Below are positions 39,780-51,200 of a stretch of 57,816 nucleotides of DNA, piece after piece. Position 1 is the stretch's first letter. Each line of letters opens with the position of its first letter. The stretch comes from Clostridiaceae bacterium (GTDB lineage Bacteria; Bacillota; Clostridia; Oscillospirales; Butyricicoccaceae): contig QXXE01000021.1 in NCBI GenBank assembly GCA_009911355.1, positions 1 through 57,816 on the forward strand, in the 5' to 3' direction. The translations under genes and the position numbers were made by a program. The notes below the pieces were generated by a model, which saw only the letters and a list, made by a program, of their open reading frames with translations, did no database searches and was not told the origin of the DNA.

Positions 39780-41171
39780 ATGAAAAACAGCGAAAAAACA
39801 ATGGAAAAGATCGTAGCCCTCTGCAAAGGGCGCGGTTTTGTGTACCCCGGCTCGGAGATTTACGGCGGCCTGGCCAACTCCTGGGACTACGGCCCTCTGG
39901 GCGTAGAGTTCAAAAATAACGTCAAAAATGCTTGGCGCAAAAAATTTGTGCAGGAATCGGCCTACAACGTCGGCCTTGACTCTGCGATCCTCATGAACCC
40001 CACCACGTGGGTTGCTTCCGGCCATGTCGGCGGCTTCTCCGACCCGCTCATGGACTGCAAGGACTGCAAAACCCGTCACCGTGCCGACCAGCTGATCGAG
40101 GAGCATTCCGACGCCAACCCCGCTGGCTGGTCAAACCAGCAGATGATGGACTACATCGCCGGGCACCAGATCGCCTGCCCCAACTGCGGCGGGCACAACT
40201 TCACCGAGATCCGCCAGTTTAACCTGATGTTCAAAACCTTCCAGGGCGTGACCGAGAACGCGAAAAACGAGCTGTTCCTCCGTCCCGAGACCGCGCAGGG
40301 CATCTTTGTCAACTTCCAGAACATCCAGCGCACCACCCGCCGCAAGCTGCCCTTCGGCGTTGGCCAGGTCGGCAAGTCCTTCCGCAACGAGATCACCCCG
40401 GGCAATTTTATTTTCCGCATCCGTGAATTTGAGCAGATGGAGCTGGAATTCTTCTGCAAGCCGGGCACTGATTTGGAGTGGTTTAAATACTGGAAGGATT
40501 ACTGCCATAACTTCCTCCTTTCGCTAGGCATGAAGGACGAAAACCTGCGCCTGCGCGACCACGACCCGGAGGAGCTTTCCCACTATTCCAATGCCACCAC
40601 CGACATTGAATTCCTGTTCCCGTTCGGCTGGGGCGAGCTCTGGGGCATCGCCGACCGCACCGATTTCGACCTGACCCAGCACCAGAAGACCTCTGGCGTT
40701 TCGATGGAATACTTCGACCAGGACACGGGCGAGAAGTATATCCCGTATGTCATCGAGCCGTCTCTTGGCGCTGACCGCGTCGCGCTCGCCTTCCTCTGCG
40801 ACGCTTACGACGAAGAGGTCGTCGGGCAGGACAAGAAGGGCAAGGACGACGTGCGTACCGTACTCCGCCTGCACCCGGCGCTCGCGCCGTTCAAGGCCGC
40901 CGTGCTGCCGCTTTCCAAGAAGCTTTCCGAGCAGGCGCAGCCGGTCTGGGAGCAGCTTTCCAGGCATTTCAACGTCGATTTTGACGACGCGGGCTCGATC
41001 GGCAAGCGTTACCGCCGTGAGGACGAAATCGGCACGCCGTACTGCGTGACCGTTGACTTTGAGACCGAAACCGACGGCTGCGTGACCGTCCGCGACCGTG
41101 ACACAATGGCGCAGGAGCGCATCCCGGTCGAGGGGCTGGTCAAATATCTTGAGGAAAAAATCGCGTTTTAA
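39780..41171 (+). CDS. glyQS: Glycyl-tRNA synthetase, alpha2 type
   Basis: A 463-residue class II synthetase that charges tRNAGly. Motif 2 is [23 protein letters not shown]; motif 3 is [10 protein letters not shown] zinc-ribbon-like pair CKDC and CPNC lies between about 91 and 140. The C-terminal anticodon-binding domain ([35 protein letters not shown]) is complete. The length is typical for the Firmicutes dimeric enzyme. It has its own promoter and is followed by the sulfatase gene without a clear terminator, so it may be cotranscribed. Confidence 0.96.
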   Translation: MKNSEKTMEKIVALCKGRGFVYPGSEIYGGLANSWDYGPLGVEFKNNVKNAWRKKFVQESAYNVGLDSAILMNPTTWVASGHVGGFSDPLMDCKDCKTRHRADQLIEEHSDANPAGWSNQQMMDYIAGHQIACPNCGGHNFTEIRQFNLMFKTFQGVTENAKNELFLRPETAQGIFVNFQNIQRTTRRKLPFGVGQVGKSFRNEITPGNFIFRIREFEQMELEFFCKPGTDLEWFKYWKDYCHNFLLSLGMKDENLRLRDHDPEELSHYSNATTDIEFLFPFGWGELWGIADRTDFDLTQHQKTSGVSMEYFDQDTGEKYIPYVIEPSLGADRVALAFLCDAYDEEVVGQDKKGKDDVRTVLRLHPALAPFKAAVLPLSKKLSEQAQPVWEQLSRHFNVDFDDAGSIGKRYRREDEIGTPYCVTVDFETETDGCVTVRDRDTMAQERIPVEGLVKYLEEKIAF

Positions 41172-41238
41172 GCGGTTCCGCGCGGCGGTACGGGGGAGGC
41201 TCCCCGGCCGCCGCGTTTTCTCGAAAGGATCTGTTAAA

Positions 41239-43047
41239 ATGCAATCAAAAATAAGGGGTTTCAGCAGACGCAGGGGCGCGACGCTGTTCTTGGCTATTGC
41301 TGCCGCGCTTTGCCTCGGCGTGCTGTCGCTGCTCTTCGCTATGAAGCAGAACCGCCTGCCAATGCTGCAAAGCTATTTTTCGAACCCGTGGATTTTGGTG
41401 CTGAACCTGCTGCCCGGCGTGCTGCTGGCCGTCCTGTTTTTCGCACTTTTTGGGAGCGCCGCGCCAGCCTTTGCCGCCACGGGCGCCGTTGTGATGGGCT
41501 GCACCTGGGTAAACTGGTTCAAGCTCCAATTCCGCAACGACCCGTTTGTGTTCGAGGACGTCCTGCTGGTGAAGGAAGCCGGTAATATGGCGGGAAAATA
41601 TCAGCTGTTTGTCCCCAAAGGGCTAGTCCTTACCGTTTTATGCATTGTTTCCGGCACAGTTTTCCTGTATGTTTTTGCGCGTTGGAAGCCCTCGCGGCGG
41701 GAACGGATTGCAGCGGGCGTCATTGCGCTGGCGCTGCTGTTCCCGCTGCGCGCGCTCTATTTCAGCAACGCCGTATACTCGGAACACACCCAAAACAACG
41801 GCTTAATCAACCAATGGGACGCTACCCAGGTCTATCAGTCGAAGGGCTTTGTTTACCCGTTCCTGTATTCGCTGAAGGCGGCAACCGCGCCCGCGCCGGA
41901 GGGCTACAGCGCACCGGAGGCTGCCGCGCGTCTTGCGTCGTATCCAAACGGGGAGATCCCGGAGGGGAAAAAGGTAAACATTATAGCAGTTATGCTGGAA
42001 TCCTACTGCGACTTTACGGATGTGCCGAACGCACCGGAAGTATCCCCCAGCGTATATGCGCCGCTGCACGCCCTGGAGGAAGAGGGCATTTCCGGCAAAC
42101 TGGTCACGAACATTTTTGCGGGCGGCACGATCAATTCGGAGCGCTCCTTTTTGACCGGGTTCCCAACGCTGCCGACCTTCAACCAGGCGACCAATTCCTA
42201 CGTCTGGTATCTGCGCAGCCAGGGATACCGCGCGGTGGGGAGCCATCCCGGCTACGAATGGTTCTACCAGCGCGGCAAAGCCAACGCCAACATGGGCTTT
42301 GAAGAATATCTCTTTCAGGAGGACCATTTCGGCGCGCTTGCGGAGGGCGGGATTGCGTCCGACGACATCCTGTTCCCCGAACTCATGCGGCTTTGTGATG
42401 GGGAACGCGAGCCGTACTTCTCCTTCACCGTGACCTATCAGGGGCACGGCCCCTACCCGGACGGGGAGAATGTCTGGGGCGGCGATTTTATTGTCAATAA
42501 CGGCTATTCTGAGCGGGAATACAACATTTTGAACAACTATTTCGGCTCAATAGAGAACACCAGTCGCAACCTGGAAGCGCTGGCGGGCCACCTGCGGCAG
42601 AGTGATTCCCCGACCGTTTTGCTGGTGTTCGGCGACCACAAGCCGTGGCTTGGCGACAACGAATCGGTGTACCAGTCTCTTGGGATGCCGGTTGCCTGCG
42701 ACACGCCGGAGGGCTTCCTCTGCCATTATTCGACCCAATACCTGATCTGGGGCAACGATGCCGCGAAGCGGGCGCTTGGGCGGGAGCTGCGGGGGGATGG
42801 CCCTACCATTGGCCCGTCGATGCTGATGTGTACGCTGTTTGACGCGCTCGGCTGGGAGGGCCCGCCGTTCATGCAGGAGCAGCGCGGGCTTATGGAAGCG
42901 GGCGTGACGATGTACCACGCGGTCGCGAAAAATGTGCTGATGGACGGCGAGCTGTATGACCTGCCGGAACTGCCGGCCCCGGTTCGTTTTTTGGTGCAGG
43001 ATTATTTTTGTGATGCATATTATGAGCGGAAGCACTTCGCATATTAG
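41239..43047 (+). CDS. LTA synthase-family sulfatase (phosphoglycerol transferase-like)
   Basis: A 602-residue membrane protein. Five N-terminal transmembrane helices (about 15-185) precede an extracellular sulfatase domain. KVNIIAVMLESYCDF supplies the metal-binding Glu; the nucleophile Thr lies in NIFAGGTINSERSFLTGFP; later, SFTVTYQGHGPYP and VLLVFGDHKPWLGDN give the His and Asp ligands. This is the LtaS/phosphoglycerol transferase group that builds glycerol-phosphate polymers outside the cell. It could modify teichoic acid or another surface glycan. The start at 41239 is set by AAAGGAT; the sulfatase core is complete. Confidence 0.85.
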   Translation: MQSKIRGFSRRRGATLFLAIAAALCLGVLSLLFAMKQNRLPMLQSYFSNPWILVLNLLPGVLLAVLFFALFGSAAPAFAATGAVVMGCTWVNWFKLQFRNDPFVFEDVLLVKEAGNMAGKYQLFVPKGLVLTVLCIVSGTVFLYVFARWKPSRRERIAAGVIALALLFPLRALYFSNAVYSEHTQNNGLINQWDATQVYQSKGFVYPFLYSLKAATAPAPEGYSAPEAAARLASYPNGEIPEGKKVNIIAVMLESYCDFTDVPNAPEVSPSVYAPLHALEEEGISGKLVTNIFAGGTINSERSFLTGFPTLPTFNQATNSYVWYLRSQGYRAVGSHPGYEWFYQRGKANANMGFEEYLFQEDHFGALAEGGIASDDILFPELMRLCDGEREPYFSFTVTYQGHGPYPDGENVWGGDFIVNNGYSEREYNILNNYFGSIENTSRNLEALAGHLRQSDSPTVLLVFGDHKPWLGDNESVYQSLGMPVACDTPEGFLCHYSTQYLIWGNDAAKRALGRELRGDGPTIGPSMLMCTLFDALGWEGPPFMQEQRGLMEAGVTMYHAVAKNVLMDGELYDLPELPAPVRFLVQDYFCDAYYERKHFAY

Positions 43048-43058
43048 GATAAGCTTTC

Positions 43059-43084
43059 AGGGGCCCTTCACGGGCTCCTTTTTC
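43059..43084 (+). terminator. Terminator after the sulfatase gene
   Basis: AGGGGCCC pairs with GGGCTCCT (one G-T pair) around TTCAC, followed by a T run. Confidence 0.7.
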
Positions 43085-43211
43085 GTTTCCATTTTAGGAT
43101 ATTTATAAAGCCGTCTCACTGAAAGCCCTCTGGAAAGCTGGGAGCAGCTGCCGAGTGTGTTCTGGATAGTAGGGCTGCGATATAAATTTATCGAATTACA
43201 ATAAATATATA

Positions 43212-43239
43212 TTGACATCGTTCCGATTTGTGCTATACT
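43212..43239 (+). promoter_or_regulatory. Promoter of the DUF2975/XRE operon
   Basis: TTGACA (43212-43217), a 16-base spacer and TATACT (43234-43239), 24 bases before the start at 43263. Confidence 0.7.
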
Positions 43240-43262
43240 GGATGCAGAAGGAGTTGATCGCA

Positions 43263-43757
43263 ATGAAGCAAAAAGAAATGGCGCGTTGGCTCAAGCTGGT
43301 GACCGTGCTTGCGGCGGCGGCGGGCGTATTTTTGGTCGCGGTGCTGATCCCGGCGCTGCTTGACCGCCTGATCCCGGAGGACAGCTGCGCCGCGATCCTC
43401 TGGCTGCCGCTTGTCGGGTTCTGCTGGCTGACGGCAGCGCCTTGCTTTGCCTGCCTGTTCCAGTTTTGGGGGATTTGCACGCGGATCGGCGAGGATCGTT
43501 CATTTTGCAGCGAAAATGCCGCAGCGCTCAAGCGGATCAGCCAATTCCTGTTCGCGGACTGCGCTTGCTATCTTATTTTGAGCGCGGGAATGGCGGTTTT
43601 AGGCGTGATTATCCAAGCGCGGGCGCTGCTGCTGGCCACAATCTTGTTGGTCACAATCCTGCTGGTCGGCGTAACGCTGACGGTGCTTTCCGCGGCGCTT
43701 TCGCACCTGATTTTGAAGGCTGCGCAGCTGCAAAGCGACGTGGACCTGACAATTTGA
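43263..43757 (+). CDS. DUF2975-family membrane protein
   Basis: A 164-residue protein with four transmembrane helices: WLKLVTVLAAAAGVFLVAVLI, AILWLPLVGFCWLTAAPCFACLF, FLFADCACYLILSAGMAVLGVII and LLLATILLVTILLVGVTLTVLSAAL. The spacing and the segment RSFCSENAAALKRIS between helices 2 and 3 are typical of DUF2975 proteins, usually encoded beside a short XRE regulator, as here. Function is unknown; the pair may be a membrane-linked regulator. AAGGAG decides the start at 43263. Confidence 0.8.
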   Translation: MKQKEMARWLKLVTVLAAAAGVFLVAVLIPALLDRLIPEDSCAAILWLPLVGFCWLTAAPCFACLFQFWGICTRIGEDRSFCSENAAALKRISQFLFADCACYLILSAGMAVLGVIIQARALLLATILLVTILLVGVTLTVLSAALSHLILKAAQLQSDVDLTI

Positions 43758-43770
43758 AAGAGGTACTGAA

Positions 43771-43917
43771 ATGGTGTGGATTCGTGACTCCCGGGAGGGG
43801 AGCCGGAAGCAGCCGGGGATTACGTTTGCTGAATGTCAAAAGAACGCCATTCGGGAGGCTTTCCAATACAGCGTTAACCCCCATGTTGCGAGAGGGAAGG
43901 AGGAGTGCGCGGTATGA
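43771..43917 (+). CDS. 48-residue small protein between DUF2975 and XRE genes
   Basis: An open frame of 48 codons beginning MVWIRDSREGSRKQPGITF and ending ARGKEECAV. GAGG lies 7 bases upstream, and the stop overlaps the start of the XRE gene (ATGA), an arrangement of translational coupling. The product is hydrophilic with no recognised domain. It may be a true small protein or a leader that couples translation to the regulator. Confidence 0.45.
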   Translation: MVWIRDSREGSRKQPGITFAECQKNAIREAFQYSVNPHVARGKEECAV

Positions 43918-44126
43918 TTGTTGTAAACCTTGACGTGATGCTTGCGAAGCGGAAAATGAGCGTGACCGAGCTGTCCGAGCGCGTGGGAATAACGATGGCG
44001 AACATCTCGATTTTGAAGAATGGCAGGGCGAAGGCGGTGAAGCTGTCAACGCTTGAAAAAATCTGCGCCGCGCTCGACTGCCAGCCCGGCGACCTGCTCG
44101 AATGGCGTGCGGAGGCGGGGGAGTGA
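43914..44126 (+). CDS. Short XRE/YozG-like regulator
   Basis: A 70-residue Cro/C1-type helix-turn-helix protein: MIVVNLDVMLAKRKMSVTELSERVGITMANISILKNGRAKAVKLSTLEKICAALDCQPGDLLEW covers nearly the whole chain in family pattern. It is the usual partner of DUF2975. The start follows AAGGAGG. The stop overlaps the next gene's GTG start. It probably controls its own operon. Confidence 0.88.
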   Translation: MIVVNLDVMLAKRKMSVTELSERVGITMANISILKNGRAKAVKLSTLEKICAALDCQPGDLLEWRAEAGE

Positions 44127-44629
44127 AGCCGGCCTGTGCGGCGGGAGCGCTGCTGCTGGCCTGCCTGTGCAAAAGCACAACTGCGCTGCTTGGGCTCCGG
44201 CTGGCCTATGCGGCGCGTTGGGGGCTTGCGCTGACGGCAGTCGCGGGGGTGTGCGTGCTGTATCTTTTAGATTGTTTTTTGAAAGGGCGCGGCAGAAGGA
44301 TTGCGTGCGCGGCGGCACTGCTTGTCTGGCTGCCGCTGCTTCTGGCGCGGGCGGTGTGGTGCCGCGAAACGGACTACTATACCTTCACATCGCCCGATGG
44401 TTTGCACCGGGTGCAGGTCGAAGAAGCCGATTCGTGGTGCTGCACGGTTGGGCTTCGCAAAGGGCCGTTTCTGGTGCAGCCGCTCGGGGGATATGTAGTG
44501 CATAACCTTTCCTGGCCGTTTCATAAGGGTGAAGTTTCGGTTATATTCGGGCAGGGTTCTGTAACGCTCATCTTTCCCGATCAGTCGCCCATACAGCTTG
44601 ATTTCCCGCAGGAAGGCGGTGGATTATGA
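44123..44629 (+). CDS. Membrane protein of unknown function (GTG start)
   Basis: A 168-residue protein. Three hydrophobic helices (about 3-20, 28-50, 58-76) are followed by a beta-rich outer or inner domain of about 90 residues (TFTSPDGLHRVQVEEADSWCCTVGL, FGQGSVTLIFPDQSPIQLDF). The GTG at 44123 lies 7 bases after GGAGG and overlaps the XRE stop, so I choose it over an earlier ATG inside that gene. I do not recognise the family. It is coupled to the genes on both sides. Confidence 0.65.
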   Translation: MKPACAAGALLLACLCKSTTALLGLRLAYAARWGLALTAVAGVCVLYLLDCFLKGRGRRIACAAALLVWLPLLLARAVWCRETDYYTFTSPDGLHRVQVEEADSWCCTVGLRKGPFLVQPLGGYVVHNLSWPFHKGEVSVIFGQGSVTLIFPDQSPIQLDFPQEGGGL

Positions 44630-45057
44630 ACTTTACGAAACCATTTTGCCGCTATCTTTCCACGGTCGCACTGGCCGACTTCGCGGTCGCGTGCATGGCA
44701 TGGTACGGGAACCGCCTCCCTTCCGTATTTCCCGAGGCTGTTTTTTTGCTGCTCATGCTGCCCGGCGGCATTTTCCTGCTGGGGATGGCCTGCGGCGTGA
44801 TCTGGGGCGGGGCCTGGGGGCTGCGATGGCGGGTGTTGGCAGGCTATTCGCTTGTGACGCTGCTGCTTTTCCCGCTGCCATATTTCATGGTTTCTGACAG
44901 GGAATGGTTTTGGGTTTTCTTTTGGTATGCGAACGGTCAGCAATGTGCCGGTTTCGTGCTGGGCGCATGGGTGCGGATGGACTGCGTGCGTCGCCGGGCG
45001 AGGGAAAACGCGTGTGATTGCACAGAGGAGCCGGACGCAGCTGGGAACTGCGAATAG
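44626..45057 (+). CDS. Four-helix membrane protein of unknown function
   Basis: A 143-residue protein with hydrophobic segments at about 10-27, 36-60, 65-87 and 95-115, and a charged C-terminus (RRRARENACDCTEEPDAAGNCE). It overlaps the previous gene by 4 bases, so it belongs to the same five-gene operon (DUF2975, small ORF, XRE, two membrane proteins). No family is recognised. An intrinsic terminator lies 100 bases downstream. Confidence 0.6.
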   Translation: MNFTKPFCRYLSTVALADFAVACMAWYGNRLPSVFPEAVFLLLMLPGGIFLLGMACGVIWGGAWGLRWRVLAGYSLVTLLLFPLPYFMVSDREWFWVFFWYANGQQCAGFVLGAWVRMDCVRRRARENACDCTEEPDAAGNCE

Positions 45058-45157
45058 CCCTTCTCCCGTTTTTCACCTGCACTGCTGCGGCTGGTACATG
45101 GCCGTGCCTGATCCCCGATCAGGGCCCCGGGCGGGCGCGCAGCCCGCAAACAGGCAC

Positions 45158-45194
45158 AAAAAAGCCAGCCGCAATTGTATGCGGCCGGCTTTTT
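45158..45194. terminator. Bidirectional terminator
   Basis: AAAAAAGCC(A)GCCGCA and TGCGGC(C)GGCTTTTT pair around ATTG. It ends the membrane operon on the plus strand and the SLH gene on the minus strand. Confidence 0.85.
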
Positions 45195-45227
45195 GCGTTG
45201 TTTTAGGTGCGTGGCCCGGATGGGGGG

Positions 45228-48200
45228 TCACAGCATGAAATAATTTTTGAGCATCTGAGCGACTTCGGCGCGGCTTGCGTGTCCGGACGGGTCAAAGCGG
45301 TTGCCTTCCTTGCCGCTGATGATGCTGCTGCCATATGCCCAGCGGACCGCGTCGCGCGCGTACTCGCGGGTGTCGTTGAAGTCGCTGAACGGGGTAGAGT
45401 TGATCGGGACGGGGCTGCCCGCGTGCCGCCAGAGGATGACCACCAGCTGTTCACGGGTAACCGCGTCGCCAGGGCCGTAGCTGCCGTTCTCGTAGCCCGC
45501 GACGATCCCGGTTGCCGATGCGCGTTTGACAGCATTCTCATACCATGCGCCCGCCGGGACGTCAGGGAAGGTGCTGCCGCCGCCGACCGCAGGCTTGCCC
45601 TCGCGGTTGTAAAGGATCTGGGCGAGCATCCCGCGGGAGAGCGGGGTGGACGGTTCAAAGTGGCCGTTGCCCGTGCCGGTCATGAGGCCGTTTGCGATGC
45701 AGGCATGCACGCCGTCGTGGTACCACGCCGTAGGCTGCGCGTCGTTAAAGGGCGCAATCGGGCACGAAGCGTCGCGCGGGCAGCTGCCTGCCGTGGTTGT
45801 GGAGGGCGTTGTGACCGCAGGCTGTGCAGGCTGCTGGGTCTGGGTCTGCTGCGCCGACTTGGTAAAGACGGCCTTGATGGTGTGCGAGCGGCGGATGTCC
45901 TCGAAGGTGTAGGACGAACGCGCGCCGACGCTCTTGCCGTCGACCAGCACATCAGAAATGACGTAGCCGCTCTGCGCGGTGATGGTGTAGGTTTTGTCGC
46001 TGCCGCGCTTGACCTCGACGCGGCCCTTGGGGGAGATGCTGCCGCCGGTCCCTGCGGAGGAGGTGATGGTCAGCGTGCTGGAGGAAGAGGAGCCGCCGCT
46101 GCTGCCGCCGCCGCTCGGGCGGGACGGTTTAGAGGGCTCAGACGGATTGCTCTTGGTTTTCCAGATCGCATAGACCGTGGTATCCTTCGCGACGGTAATC
46201 TTGTCGCCGGGGTTTTTCTGTTCACCGCTGGTGCTGCCGACCGCCCAGTAATTGAACTCCATGCCGGAAGGGGCGGTAAAACCGTTCTGTTTCAGCGTGA
46301 TTTCCTCGTCCGGCAGCACTTCGGTGTGGCCGCGCATGGTGCCGGAGCCGCCATTTGCGTTGTAAGTAACCTTGAACGTTTCGACAATCTCTTCCCAGTG
46401 GGCGTAAAGCGTCATTTTGCTTTTTACGGGGACGTTGTCCTCTTCGGTGATCTTCTCGCCGTCGGTCGGGTCGGTAAACCAGCCGAGGAACTTGTAGCCC
46501 TCCCGGGAGGGTTCCGGCATATCCTTGATCGTTTCGGTGCCTGCCTTATCGTAGTACTGATACTTCTCGTCATCGGGCAGCGTACCGTCGTTGGGATCGT
46601 ATTCGACAACAAACTTGTCGGGGACGACCAGCTGGACTTCTTTTTTCGCATCGTCCCACTGAACCTGGTAAGGCCCGTCGCTCCTGAAAACTGCGCTCTT
46701 GTTCTCGTCATCCTTAAACGGCTTTGCAATTGTGACAGGCGCGCCTTCGGTAGGCTTAATCTTGGTGGTCACCCAGATCACCGACTTATCATCTAAAGAT
46801 GTGTTGGTGTTGCCGTTATTGATGAGCATCCCATCTGTCAGGTAGACATTGCCGCCTTTATTGCCGGAAACCTCGACTGTGCCAGCGACGCGGAAGGTCG
46901 GCTGATCGACTTCTTTTTCGCCGCCGTGGTACACGCCGCCGCCGTTCCCGGCTGCGGTATTCCCGGTAATTTTGCCGCCCTCCATGTCGAGCTGGCCGTG
47001 GGCGAGATAGATACCGCCTCCGTTCTCGGTTGCTGTGTTATCATGGATGGATGCGTCGGATTTTTTTATCCCGGTGCTCGAACGGGCATAGATACCGCCG
47101 CCGTTCTTTGCGGTGTTCCCAAAGATTTCGCCGTTATCTTCTACGGTGAACTGGTCGTTGGCATGATACACGCCGCCGTTCTCGGCTGCGGTATTCCCGG
47201 AGATTTCGCTGTCCTCTTCTACGGTGAACTGGCCGTTGGCGTGATACACGCCGCCGCCGTTCTCGGCTGCGGTGTTCCCGGTAATTTTGCCGCCCATCAT
47301 ACGGAACGAGCCGCTGTCATGATACACGCCGCCGCCGTTCTCGTCTGCGTTGTTCCCGGAGATTTCGCCGCCTGTCATGGCGATACCCTTGCCGCTGTCC
47401 CATATGCCGCCGCCGTTCTTTTCTGCCTTGTTTCCGGTGATTTTGCCGCCCCTAAAATAGAACTCATCACCCCTGTGCAGTATGCCGCCGCCGTCGCCGG
47501 TGGTATTGCCGCCGGTGAGCTTGCCGTCTTTCCCTGTGCTATTGTCGGTCAGGGTGAATATTGCGCCTTGCTCGATCTCGATAACATGGCCGTTCTGCTG
47601 CGGGGTGTCCAGGTTACGGGAGAGGGTTTTGCTGTTCAGGTCGAGGGTGATCCCCGCACTGCCGGACGGGACAAGGACGAAACCGCCGGTGCCGAAGCCC
47701 TTGCCGCTGCCGAATACGCCAGCCTTGCCGTCAACCGTTTTGGCGGTGATATCTTTCAGCAGCGTAACTGTGCTGCCGGTCGCCGACTCCACCGCGAGCT
47801 TCCACATATCCTCGAAGGTGCCCTCATTCGTGACAGTTTCGCCTGTGGGTTTGGTAGTGCTATAACGCGCTTCCGGGTCGTCGGGAGTTGGCGTTTCCTC
47901 CTTCGTCCAGTGGGCGTAGAGGGTGGTGTCGCCGGTCGGAATGTCGGTGGATTTGACTTGCTCGCCGCCGTCCGCCTCGGTAAACCAGCCGTCGAAATCG
48001 AAGCCTTCGCGGACGGGGGTGCCCAGATCGCCGTAGGGGTTATCCTTTTCAACGTTAATTGTTTTAGTGGGCTGACCGCCGATTGTGCCGCCGTTCGCAT
48101 CAAGGGTAATCTTGAAGGTCTCCTTCTCCGGGGGAGTCTCTACGTCCTTCCAGATGGCGTATACGTCGGTATTTTCCGTGATGGTGATGTTGTCACTCGG

Positions 48201-51200
48201 ATGCTTTGTAGTACCATCTATGGAACCAATCGCCCAGACATCGAACACCTTGCCGTCAGGAGGGGTGAAGCTGCATTCCGGCAGCGTGAACGCTTCACCA
48301 TGGGTTGCGGTGTCGTTGGGCATGCTGCCACTGCCCTCGTTCGCATGGAAAGTGATGGTGTAGGTTTTCGCTTCCCAGTGGGCGTACAAATCCATGTTGG
48401 AAGTGACCGCTGTCCCTTCCGAGACTTTTTCGCCGCCGGTTGCGGCATCGTACCACCCCTTAAAGTCGTAACCCGTCCGTTCGGGGTCTGGGGTTATGAA
48501 GGTCAGAGTGTCGCCGTCCTCGAGCGGATAGGTTTGCGTCTTCGTCTCCTCGGAATCGCTGCCGTCGTTCCAGTGATATGTAACGGTGTAAGTCTTGTCG
48601 CCGGTCAGTACGATTTTTTCGTCTATCAACTCGACTTTGTACTTTTCGTCACTCGTGAACTTCGCGCGGTCGCCGTCGCTAGGCGTGTAGGCGGGAGTGC
48701 CGCCGCCAACAGCTACGTCTACATTTGTACCCGCAGTCGGTTTGATTTTGGTTTTGACATGGATGTTCGCGTCAGTTGCCAAAGGACTAGTGAGCGTGAC
48801 GGTTTGCGGGACTTGGTCGGGGTCAAAGACGGAGCTCGTGGTGTGGAGATAAAGGTTAGCTGGGTATAGGGTGTTTGGCTCGTTCTTAAGATTGCAGGTA
48901 TTATTAAAAATTTTCAAGCTGCCAGAGATGTTTAATGTCACCCCCGCAGATACGGAAACAGCACCCCTAGAGTCTATCAAATCTGTCTTGTAAACAACGT
49001 CTGTGTTTCCAGTAATCGTAACATCGGACAGATTAGCAGACCCATTGGAGCCATGGATAGACACGGCACTACCTTGGTACGCCGTGTTCCCGGAAATTGT
49101 TCCACCGCTTATGGTGAACGTCTTGCTATTAGCCTGAATACCGCCACCCATCGACGACTGGATCGTCCCTGCATTATTACCGATAATTTCACCGCCGGTC
49201 ATTGTAAAATTATTGGCACTCTTCGAATAAATGCCGCCGCCCCCGCCAGAAGTATTATTTTTGATTTTACCGCCAGAGAGCGTGAATAAAGCCGCTGAAT
49301 AAACACCGCCGCCGTAGTATTCGTAGAAGCTTTTATCAGAAAGCAAATCATTAGATGCTGTGTTCGCACTGATTTCACCGTCGGACATAGTGAAATTCCC
49401 TTTACTATAGATACCGGCACCTTGGAATGCTGTGTTATTACTGATTTTACCGCCGCTCATTGTAACATTAACGCCGTTAAAGGCGTAAACGCCGCCGCCG
49501 ATAAAACTTGCATTGCCGGTGATCTCACCGCCGGTCATTGTGAAAGAACTGTTGCTGGATGGAAAGGCGACGCCGCCGCCCTTATAACGATTGCCGTCAT
49601 CTACCGTTGGGACAGCACTGCTCGGAGCGGCTTTGTTCCCAGTGATCTTGCCGCCCGCCATTGTGAAGTCGCCGGCCATTACAAGAATGCCGCCGCCAGG
49701 GTACGTTGCAGTGGATTCGTTGTTGCCGCCCGTGATTTGGCCACCGCCGATAGAATCCTGGAGGGTGAAAGTCGCAGGAACACCGCCAGCGCTCTGAGCC
49801 GCCTCAGTGCTAACCTGAATGACATAGCCATGTTCTATTGCGGTGGTTAAGCCACGGTCAAGCGTGTACCCGTTCAGGTCAAGGGTAATTGTTTTATCGT
49901 CCGGGACGAGAATAAAGCCGCCTTCGCCGAAGCCGTCGCCTGCTGCGTTACCGAAGCTGCCGTCTGTTGCGGTCACGTCCTGAAGCAGCTTGACAGTGCC
50001 GCCGTTTTCTGCGGCGTTGTTCCACATCGCTTCAAACGTGCCCGTTTCTGTATTTGTCCCGTCGCTGTACTCTGCCTCGGCACCTTCAGCTGTCGCCTGG
50101 GCGATGGCCTGCCACGATGCATAGAGGGTGTGGTTGCTTCTCGGGGTGATCGCATCGCCGTTTTTCACTTCGGCCCCAGAGCAGTCCTGCTCCCGATACC
50201 AGCCGCCGAAGGTGTAACCGTCTTTCTGAGGGCTCGCGGGCAAGCCGGAGTAGGTTTCCTGGCTTGCCGGGTATGTGATTTTGTCTGTATGGAGTGTGCT
50301 GGCTGTGCCACCCATCAGGTTCAGGGTGACAACGGTTTCGGTCCCCACCGGCTGCGAAGGCGCGGTTTCCGGAGCCTGTACAGGCTCCGGCTCTGATCCC
50401 TTGACGGGATCAGAAGCAAGCCTTAGCACGACCTTCCCGTTTACCAGCGCGGTTTCCAGCCCCGCGTCGCTCGTAAACCGCTTGGTGTCGGTCTCGGTCA
50501 GCTGCCCTGCCGCCGCCGTGACCGGAGCGCCCGGCTGCGGGGCCGAAGCGGTGGTCACGCCGATGCGCGCGCCGTTGCCCAGCCCGGCGGGGACCGCAAC
50601 GGTACGCCCCGCGCTCAGGAATACGTTGTTCGCCTTGCCGCCGGCGGTGTTCCCCGTTATGGTCACAACGCCCTTTGCCGACACGGTGCCCGCGTTGTAA
50701 ACGCCGCCGCCGGAAACCGCCGCCTTGTTGCCGCTGATGGTCACGCCGTCCAGCGCCAGCTTGCCCGCGGCAAACGCGCCGCCGCCGCTCGCGGTGGTGT
50801 TGCCGCCGGTGATCTTGCCGCCGCCCTTGCTGTCCGTAAGCGTCAGCACTGCGCCGCTGCCGACGTACAGCACGCCGCCGCCCTCCCGCGCCGCCGCGCC
50901 CGCAAGCCCGCGGTCGATCGTATGCCCCGCAAGGTCAATCGTGACCTCGCCGCGCGGCAGGTTGATCCGCCCGCCCGCGTCAAAGCCCTTGCCGCTGCCA
51001 AAGCTGCCGTCCTTCGCGGTGACGTTGCGCGTCAGCGTCACCGTGCCGCCGCGCCCGGCCTCCGCAATCGCGTTCCAGGCCTTTTCAAAGGAAGCCTCGG
51101 CAACCGTGCCGCTGCCGGGGATCTGGTAGCGGGCCTGGTCGGTTTCGCGCTTGTCAAGGGGGCTGCCGTCCAGCAGCGCCAGCGCCTGGGCCGGCAGCAT

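Noticed and set aside
45207..48869. Long plus-strand open frames (529 and 647 codons) opposite the SLH gene
   Set aside because: They are shadows of the repetitive, GC-rich gene on the other strand; they lack ribosome sites and have low-complexity products.
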